A DNA stretch of 45,016 nucleotides from contig RFON01000020.1 of the NCBI GenBank assembly GCA_009926625.1, forward strand, positions 1 through 45,016, given 5' to 3'. This document shows, piece by piece, positions 40,100-45,016 of the stretch; positions within the stretch are counted from its first letter, which is position 1, and each line of letters begins with the position of its first letter. This DNA comes from Planctomycetota bacterium. Lineage in GTDB: Bacteria > Planctomycetota > Phycisphaerae > Phycisphaerales > SM1A02. The position numbers and the translations under genes are program-made. The notes under the pieces were generated by a model. That model was not told the origin of the DNA. It did no database searches and worked only from the letters and a program-made list of their open reading frames with translations.

Positions 40100-40791
40100 G
40101 GCTGCGCTGCCTGGAAGGTCGCGTCGACGATCTTCCCCTTTTCGAGCAGCACCGTGCGATCGGCGCTTGCAGCGGTCGCGGGGTCATGCGTCACCATCAC
40201 GATCGTCTGTCCGCGTTCACAGTTCAATCGTGCCAGCAGATCCATCACCTGCGCCGCGTTGGCGCGGTCAAGGTCGCCCGTCGGCTCGTCCGCGAGCAGC
40301 ACGCTCGGGCGCGTCACGATCGCGCGCGCGATGGCCACGCGCTGCTCCTGACCACCCGACAATTGGCGCGGCGCATGCGAATGACGGTCGGCCAGTCCAA
40401 CCATCTCAAGCGCTTCGCTGACTCGCGCATGCCGTTCGCGGGCGTTGATGGGATGCAGCAGCAGCGGCAACTCGACATTCTCGTAGGCCGTCAGCACGGG
40501 AACGAGGTTGTACAGCTGGAAGATGTAGCCAACCTGTCGACTGCGCCATTGCGCAAGTGCGCTGCGAGAAAGGCGAGCGATGTCCGTCCCGTCCACGCGG
40601 ATCGAACCAGCGGTTGGCTGGTCGATTCCTGCGAGCAAGTTGAGCAGCGTCGTCTTGCCGCTGCCCGATGGCCCCATGAGCGCGACGAAGCTCCCCGCCG
40701 CGATGTCGAGGTCGACTTCAAGCAGCGTGTGGATGATCTCGGCGCCGCGCCGATAGTCCCGACACAGCTGTCGACATTCAATGGACGCCAT
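40096..40791 (-). CDS. ABC transporter ATP-binding protein (MacB/LolD-like)
   Basis: A 231-residue ATPase. Walker A is GPSGSGKTT (40-48), Q-loop Q92 in YIFQLYNLVP, signature LSGGQEQ (144-150), Walker B VLLADEPT (164-171) with TGDLD after it, and H-loop H202. FQLYNLVPVLTAYENVELPL is characteristic of the MacB/LolD subfamily that serves FtsX-type permeases. GGGAGG lies 5 nt before the ATG. Its start overlaps the end of the membrane-fusion gene by 14 bp and its stop overlaps the first permease. Confidence 0.95.
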   Translation of the reverse strand: MASIECRQLCRDYRRGAEIIHTLLEVDLDIAAGSFVALMGPSGSGKTTLLNLLAGIDQPTAGSIRVDGTDIARLSRSALAQWRSRQVGYIFQLYNLVPVLTAYENVELPLLLHPINARERHARVSEALEMVGLADRHSHAPRQLSGGQEQRVAIARAIVTRPSVLLADEPTGDLDRANAAQVMDLLARLNCERGQTIVMVTHDPATAASADRTVLLEKGKIVDATFQAAQP

Positions 40792-42037
40792 GCGCGCCTC
40801 CCTTCGTGTCACGCCACGCCTCACGCGGCACCACGCGGCTCCCCGCGGGCGGAGCCGTGCGTGGATCGGCCACCGCCAGATCGCCCGCGCGGATTCCCCG
40901 GCGAATCTCAGTCCATCCCGCATCGACCGCGCCCTTCTCCACGGTGCGGGAATGCAAGGTCGAACCACCGCGCGGCGTGGTGAGAACGACGAGGACTTCA
41001 TCCTGATCCGCTCGGCGCTGAACGCATCCGCTGGGAACCCACAGCGAAACCTTCTCGCCGTCTCCCGTCGAATCAGCCTTCGTACTTCCCTTTGGCATGA
41101 TCCGCACGCGCGTCAGCATGTCGGGCTTCAGCGCGGAAGACGGATCGATGATTCGCACCTTCGCCTGCACCGTGTTCTTCGCAATGTCCGCCTGATGCAC
41201 GATGCGGATCACTTCGCCCACCATCGTCTTCCCCGGCAGAACATCCGCACTGATCTCCGCACGATCTCCCACTGCCACGCGACCCGCATCCGCAAGTGGA
41301 ATGTCCGCTCGGATCTGAAGAGAGGTGGGGTCATACAACTCAAACAGCGGCTTCGCATCCTGCATGTCCGAGACGGCCATGCCGGGCACCACCGTTCGCA
41401 CCATCACGACTCCGTCGGCCGGCGCGCGAACCTTGGTTCGCTCGCGGGCGAGGACTCGCTGCGCAGCGTCTGCTTCACGCGCAGACAAGGCGGCGCGCAG
41501 CGCATCCGCGCGCAGCGACAGTCGCGCCACTTCGCCCGCACTCGCCGCGCCCGCCGCCACCATCTTGGACTTTCGAGCATGCTCGTCCTCTGTCTCCCGC
41601 AGCATGGCGAGCGCGGCGGCAACCTCCGCCTCCGCCCGCCGCACATCAATCTGATGCTGTTCGTCGACGAGTTCCACCAACACATCGCCTGCACGCACGC
41701 GTTCACCTTCGAGCGCGCGCACCGATCGCACGATGCCGGGCGTGAGTGTCGGCACCAAGATGGGGAACGGCGATGGTTCGATCCAACCAGGCGCTTGGAC
41801 GGCTGCGCCCTCGCGCATTTCGTCCGATGAAACCGCCTCGCCGACCGCCGCAGTCGTCGTGTTCACCGCGCGGGTGCGCGCGGCCACGGGAACGACATCC
41901 ACGACGGCAGCCGGCACGAGGGAGTCCCACGCCGTCCAGAGCAGCGTGCCCGCCGCAACGGCGACGATCGTGATTGGAATCGCGGCGCGTGTGATCCAGC
42001 GCGAAGGCGGTCGTGGTATCGCGTTGCTCGTGCTCAT
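40778..42037 (-). CDS. Membrane fusion protein (HlyD/MacA-like periplasmic adaptor)
   Basis: A 419-residue protein anchored by one N-terminal helix (about 18-36). A biotinyl-lipoyl half (TLTPGIVRSVRALEGERVRAGDVLVEL) and a helical hairpin with a KSKMVAAGAASAGEVARL tip follow. The second lipoyl half (KVRAPADGVVMVRTVVPGMAV) and beta-barrel domains with LPGKTMVGEVIRI and SALKPDMLTRVRIM complete it. This is the adaptor joining the ABC permeases to the outer-membrane channel. GGAG lies 6 nt before the ATG, which overlaps the stop of the channel gene (ATGA). Confidence 0.93.
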   Translation of the reverse strand: MSTSNAIPRPPSRWITRAAIPITIVAVAAGTLLWTAWDSLVPAAVVDVVPVAARTRAVNTTTAAVGEAVSSDEMREGAAVQAPGWIEPSPFPILVPTLTPGIVRSVRALEGERVRAGDVLVELVDEQHQIDVRRAEAEVAAALAMLRETEDEHARKSKMVAAGAASAGEVARLSLRADALRAALSAREADAAQRVLARERTKVRAPADGVVMVRTVVPGMAVSDMQDAKPLFELYDPTSLQIRADIPLADAGRVAVGDRAEISADVLPGKTMVGEVIRIVHQADIAKNTVQAKVRIIDPSSALKPDMLTRVRIMPKGSTKADSTGDGEKVSLWVPSGCVQRRADQDEVLVVLTTPRGGSTLHSRTVEKGAVDAGWTEIRRGIRAGDLAVADPRTAPPAGSRVVPREAWRDTKGGAHGVH

Positions 42038-43530
42038 TCGATCTCCTCCAGTGCCGTGAATTCGAGGCTCATCGACGACGATGAAGCCGACATCGATCCT
42101 GACTGACTTGGTGCCATCGTGCCTCCACCCATGACAGGCAGCCGCCCGCCGGCGAGCGCGCGCTCGAACGACAACGCGGCCAGCGCGCGGCTGCGTTCGG
42201 CCTGCACCAACTGCAGAAGGATGTGATTCTCCTGATGTTCGGCGCGCCAAAGGTCGATGGGCGCGCGTTCGCCAGCATCCACGGATGACGCCAAGAGCGA
42301 TCGAAGGGCACTGAACGCGGCCAGCGTGCGGTCTCGCAGGATGGAAGCGTGGTGGTCCGCAGCACGCACCTCCATGGCGGCGCGGCGCGCATCGATCACG
42401 GCCCGCTGTCGAAGGCGGTCGGCGTCGATCCGAGCGATCGCCGCATCGGTCTCGGCAGCTGCGACGAGGAATCGTCCATCATTGAACAGGGGAAGGCGTG
42501 ACTCCAAGGCGAACATCACCGCACTGTCGTCTTCCATGTCGCGCTCGTACCCGCCGCCGAGCATCAGTGACGGCAGGCGACCGGTGGCCGCGAGTGCCGC
42601 GCGAGCGTCCGCACCGTCGGCGCGCGCCAGCGCAGCGCGCACATCGAAACGGCGCGTGTCCACGAGTCGTGCCACTTCCGCATCGTCCGCTGGATCGGGA
42701 ACGACGGGCATGGCGCACTCGCCGACCGCCGACGCAGTATCGCGAGCCAGAAGGCACCACTGCAGGTGATGATCGCCGCGCCCGATCGCCTCGAGCAGGC
42801 GGGTCATCGTCTCGACTCGAGCCACTTCCGCGCTCATCACGCGATTGGAAGCTTCGGCGGCGTTCATCCGAGCGCGGAGCATCGCCGATGTGGTGGACTG
42901 CCCTGTTGCGAGTGCCGCCTCCTCGGCCGCCAGCACGCGCCGTGCCACCTCTTCATCGCGGCGAGCGAGTGCCGCCTGCTCGCTGACCGCTGCTGCATCG
43001 ATGTATGCAGCGCGCGTTTCCACAATGGTCGCCATCACCATCGTCGCGGACTCGAGCAGCACCGAACGCAGCTGGGCGTCCGCCTCGCCGACGATGGCAT
43101 CGCGTTTCCAGAGCCAGTCGATCTGCCCGCCGATCATCGCCAGCACCGGAACAACGCCCATGGACAGCGGTGCTCCAACAGCCGCGCTGAGGGTCGGGTT
43201 TGGCGGCAACTGCGCATCGGAGAAGAGCGCCGTGCGGCGATCTGACTCCAACAGCGCTCTTCGAAGCATCCGGTTCTCGTTCAGCGCACAGCGCACGGCG
43301 ACATCCGCCGAGAGTGGCGACACGCCATCCCAGATTTCCTTTGGATCGACCACGCCGTCGGCGAGCACGGCGTTCAACTGCTCTTGCGGCAGTGGAACGC
43401 GAGCCGCGAGTTCAGGCGCCACATCCTGGAGCGTGGACGGCGGCGTCTGCGCGCATCCCGTGATGACTGTGATGACTACCGCGGCCATGAGACAGCGGAC
43501 AGGACGAGAGGAACCGGATGGTGGATTCAA
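42034..43530 (-). CDS. TolC-like outer-membrane efflux lipoprotein
   Basis: A 498-residue outer-membrane factor. A lipobox VITGC ends the signal peptide. Two long heptad-rich coiled-coil halves follow (ETRAAYIDAAAVSEQAALARRDEEVARR... and ERAPIDLWRAEHQENHILLQL), as in the CusC/OprM type. I prefer the TTG at 43530 because GGAG is 6 nt upstream; a TTG at 43542 is also in frame but unsupported. It provides the exit duct for the adaptor and ABC permeases encoded next. A small hairpin lies between it and the Cys-rich gene upstream. Confidence 0.87.
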   Translation of the reverse strand: MNPPSGSSRPVRCLMAAVVITVITGCAQTPPSTLQDVAPELAARVPLPQEQLNAVLADGVVDPKEIWDGVSPLSADVAVRCALNENRMLRRALLESDRRTALFSDAQLPPNPTLSAAVGAPLSMGVVPVLAMIGGQIDWLWKRDAIVGEADAQLRSVLLESATMVMATIVETRAAYIDAAAVSEQAALARRDEEVARRVLAAEEAALATGQSTTSAMLRARMNAAEASNRVMSAEVARVETMTRLLEAIGRGDHHLQWCLLARDTASAVGECAMPVVPDPADDAEVARLVDTRRFDVRAALARADGADARAALAATGRLPSLMLGGGYERDMEDDSAVMFALESRLPLFNDGRFLVAAAETDAAIARIDADRLRQRAVIDARRAAMEVRAADHHASILRDRTLAAFSALRSLLASSVDAGERAPIDLWRAEHQENHILLQLVQAERSRALAALSFERALAGGRLPVMGGGTMAPSQSGSMSASSSSMSLEFTALEEIE

Positions 43531-43564
43531 AGTGATCTCCAAGAAACGAGGTCATGCGAAAGCC

Positions 43565-43582
43565 CCACGGCACGAACCGTGG
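43565..43582 (-). other. Small hairpin between the Cys-rich gene and the TolC-like gene
   Basis: CCACGG-N6-CCGTGG, a perfect 6-bp stem, read on the minus strand with GGCTTTC after it. It lies in the 74-nt gap between the two genes. It may be a weak attenuator or an mRNA processing or stability element; the T-run is too short for a confident terminator. Confidence 0.4.
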
Positions 43583-43604
43583 ACAGCTCGAGGCATGATT
43601 CGTT

Positions 43605-44048
43605 TCAGATCACCAGCACAGAATGCAGTGTCAGTGCGTCACGACCACTTGGTCGCGGCGGTGGTCCTGTTTCCCACCGGGGTGAGCGGGCGTCCGCAGG
43701 TTGGGACGCGCTGCTCATCGTCAGCAACGCTGGCAAAGGACTGTCTGCCACGAGCGTGTGGACATCCGTCCAAGAAGGTCCCGACAGATTGGTCGCCACT
43801 CGCTTGCAGCAATCGCCGCCGCAGTCATGATGCGGCGATGGATCGTCATTTCCGGTGCAGCAGCCAAACTGCGTTCCTTCCGACGCGTCCGACGCCTGCT
43901 CGCAGCACGATTTGGCGCAGCACGAGACCGCGGACGATGTCTTCGAGGCGAATGCTGTAGCGAGCGCGCCCACCTGACAGCAGCACAGGGGCATTGCCGC
44001 TGCGAGGAAAGTCAGGAGCAGTTGTCGGATCGCCGACTGCATCGGCAT
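43605..44048 (-). CDS. Exported cysteine-rich protein upstream of the efflux operon
   Basis: A 147-residue protein with a signal-like leader (SAIRQLLLTFLAAAMPLCCC). Twelve cysteines lie in the first about 82 residues, in pairs: CCC, SCCAKSCCE, GCC and CGGDCC, next to HHD. The C-terminal half is Pro/Ser-rich and lacks Cys. The pattern suggests soft-metal binding or many disulfides. ATGs at 44048 and 44042 are both possible; neither has a ribosome-binding site. A 9-bp inverted repeat lies 16 bp upstream of the start. I recall Cys-rich leader genes beside metal-efflux operons in this phylum, but the metal is not readable here. Confidence 0.72.
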   Translation of the reverse strand: MPMQSAIRQLLLTFLAAAMPLCCCQVGALATAFASKTSSAVSCCAKSCCEQASDASEGTQFGCCTGNDDPSPHHDCGGDCCKRVATNLSGPSWTDVHTLVADSPLPALLTMSSASQPADARSPRWETGPPPRPSGRDALTLHSVLVI

Positions 44049-44063
44049 GGAAGGTAAGCCAAA

Positions 44064-44088
44064 TTCAGGTCGAGTCCAACGACCTGAA
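44064..44088. promoter_or_regulatory. Perfect 9-bp inverted repeat, operator candidate of the exporter operon
   Basis: TTCAGGTCG-N7-CGACCTGAA, perfect over 9 bp per arm. It is centred about 28 bp upstream of the Cys-rich gene start and about 129 bp upstream of the divergent PEP-CTERM gene. The size and symmetry suit a dimeric repressor. The right arm shares its last bases with the TGAACA direct repeat. Confidence 0.6.
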
Positions 44089-44101
44089 CAGAAAATGAAC
44101 A
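44085..44101. promoter_or_regulatory. Second copy of the TGAACA direct-repeat box
   Basis: TGAACA at 44085-44090 and 44096-44101, 11 bp apart, with the same A-rich spacer as at 9971-9987; the two 17-mers differ at one base. It lies in the divergent region between the exporter operon and the PEP-CTERM paralogue. On the minus strand it reads TGTTCA-N5-TGTTCA toward the exporter operon. Which gene it serves is unclear. Confidence 0.45.
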
Positions 44102-44204
44102 ATATGCGAATGCGGCGATCACAAAGCGGGTACATAGTGTCCATCGAAGGAGTCGGGGGAATTGGGGCAGTGCCGCTATCCCTTCACCCCTATTGGAACT
44201 CCCC

Positions 44205-44963
44205 ATGACCTCTTTCAATCTTCAGAGAAGTGCGTGCGTCGCCTTGAGTTTGTCTGCACTGATCGCTGCAACTGCGCAGGGCGCGGTTGTGACTCAGTGG
44301 AACTTCGATTCGAGCAGCGCCAATGCATCCACCGGCGAGGGCACAGCGAGCCTCATCGGAGGTACGACTGCAACCTTCGCTACGGGCTCTGGTGGAACCG
44401 GGTTTGGCTGGAACACATCCACCTACAAGGCGCAAGGCACGGGCTCCGGAGAGGCGGGCGTTCAGTTCCTCGCGTCCACGGCGCAGGGCTCCGGATATGA
44501 ATCCATCAGTTTGACGTTTGACCATCGCGCCTCTGGAACGAACTCTCGGTGGGCTCAGGTGGACTACACCCTCGATGGTGGAGCAACTTGGGTGACCAAC
44601 TTCTGGAACAACAACGGCGGACTGAGCCCGCACGACACCTTCTACTCGTTCACGGTTGACTTCTCGTCCGTCAGCGGGGCCAACAACAACGCCGGCTTTG
44701 GCGTGCGAGTCGTGTCGATCTTTTCGCCACTGGCGTTCAATCAGAACGCCACCCTCTCGTATGGAGCCAATGAGGCTTACATGCGGGCGAATTCCGGTGC
44801 CACGTATGCGCCCATCCCAAGCACCAGCACCAGCTCGAGCAACTATGGCACAAGCGGCACTTGGCGCTTTGACAATGTCACCGTGAATGGCACAGCGATT
44901 CCCGCTCCAGGAGCGATCGCGCTGCTTGGACTCGCAGGACTTGCGACGCGTCGTACGCGCTGA
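44205..44963 (+). CDS. PEP-CTERM-like secreted protein (paralogue of 28367-29098)
   Basis: A 252-residue exported protein: signal peptide to about residue 26 (SALIAATAQGA), then VVTQWNFDSSS and a beta-rich body sharing WVTNFWNNNGGLSPHDTFYS and SRWAQVDYT with the paralogue. The sorting tail is IPAPGAIALLGLAGLATRR. A Ser/Thr-rich insert (PSTSTSSSNYG) before the tail differs from the paralogue. The ATG at 44205 has only a C-rich leader; a TTG 12 nt earlier is in frame. A short GTG-initiated frame (44170-44208) ends in a TGA overlapping this ATG. Function of the body unknown; surface location likely. Confidence 0.87.
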   Translation: MTSFNLQRSACVALSLSALIAATAQGAVVTQWNFDSSSANASTGEGTASLIGGTTATFATGSGGTGFGWNTSTYKAQGTGSGEAGVQFLASTAQGSGYESISLTFDHRASGTNSRWAQVDYTLDGGATWVTNFWNNNGGLSPHDTFYSFTVDFSSVSGANNNAGFGVRVVSIFSPLAFNQNATLSYGANEAYMRANSGATYAPIPSTSTSSSNYGTSGTWRFDNVTVNGTAIPAPGAIALLGLAGLATRRTR

Positions 44964-44998
44964 CGCGAGCGTCGCTGCATTTCGCAGATGAAAAGCCC

Positions 44999-45016
44999 CT
45001 CGGCGCGCGCGCCGAG
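44999..45016 (+). terminator. Terminator hairpin cut by the window end
   Basis: CTCGGCGCG-CGCGCCGAG, a perfect 18-nt palindrome 35 nt after the stop of the PEP-CTERM gene and preceded by AAAAGCCC. A matching GGGCTTTT would be expected just beyond the window, which would complete a strong terminator. Confidence 0.6.

Noticed and set aside
38918..40351. 477-codon open frame on plus
   Set aside because: Antisense to two FtsX permeases and the ATPase, all with strong family signatures.
1..45016. CRISPR arrays, tRNA/rRNA genes, insertion sequences, integrases
   Set aside because: No regularly spaced repeats, no recognisable tRNA or rRNA segments, and no transposase or integrase motifs were seen in any frame.

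Overview
The window looks like chromosomal DNA of a high-GC planctomycete, most likely of the class Phycisphaerae. The basis is family content. Planctomycete-type ECF sigma factors (TIGR02999-like) sit next to serine/threonine kinases. Several secreted proteins end in a C-terminal PAPGA(I/V)ALL...RRR sorting tail, a PEP-CTERM variant. Others end in paired dockerin-like D-x-D-x-(D/S)-G...DL..LL..WG motifs typical of this class. There is no sign of phage, insertion sequence, CRISPR, rRNA or tRNA. Coding density is high and most genes form overlapping operons.

Layout. (1) 144-6951: two sigma factor/kinase modules. The first is a co-transcribed pair on the minus strand. The second is divergent: a membrane kinase with a beta-propeller-like C-terminus on minus, and a sigma factor plus a 69-residue protein resembling the N-terminal tail of the kinases on plus. 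A hypothetical gene (2276-2764) and a repeat-bearing intergenic region lie between them. (2) 7052-9800: a large secreted beta-helix protein split by an apparent +1 frameshift near 8696. (3) 10073-22405: a TonB energy-transduction locus. DUF3450, a long ExbB/TtpC-like protein, ExbD, TonB and a TPR protein are translationally coupled. They are followed by a secreted beta-helix protein with a dockerin-like tail, a hairpin terminator, a TPR-like probable lipoprotein, a large TonB-dependent receptor and a DUF4142 protein. The likely function is energised uptake of an unknown substrate across the outer membrane. (4) 22471-29098: secreted proteins (three PEP-CTERM-like, one two-haem cytochrome with a dockerin-like tail) and a sulfotransferase. 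(5) 29132-31417: a PadR regulator and HAAS membrane protein with a perfect inverted-repeat operator candidate. (6) 31474-36170: a DUF1275-STAS fusion, then a sulfur module (persulfide dioxygenase-rhodanese, TSUP exporter, rhodanese-DUF2892, AhpD-like). (7) 44048-36194 (minus): an eight-gene unit of Cys-rich exported protein, TolC-like lipoprotein, membrane fusion protein, ABC ATPase, two FtsX-type permeases, a Cys-containing lipoprotein and a sigma factor with a fused Cys-rich anti-sigma-like tail. A 9-bp inverted repeat lies just upstream of it. (8) 44205-44963: a PEP-CTERM paralogue of 28367-29098.

The strongest candidate for an undescribed system is module 7: a complete tripartite ABC export machine bracketed by cysteine-rich proteins and its own probable thiol- or metal-responsive sigma factor. 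A direct repeat TGAACAnAAAATGAACA with 11-bp periodicity occurs upstream of the TonB operon and again upstream of module 7, and resembles a Pho-type box. All functional statements are from reading the sequence; no database search was run.
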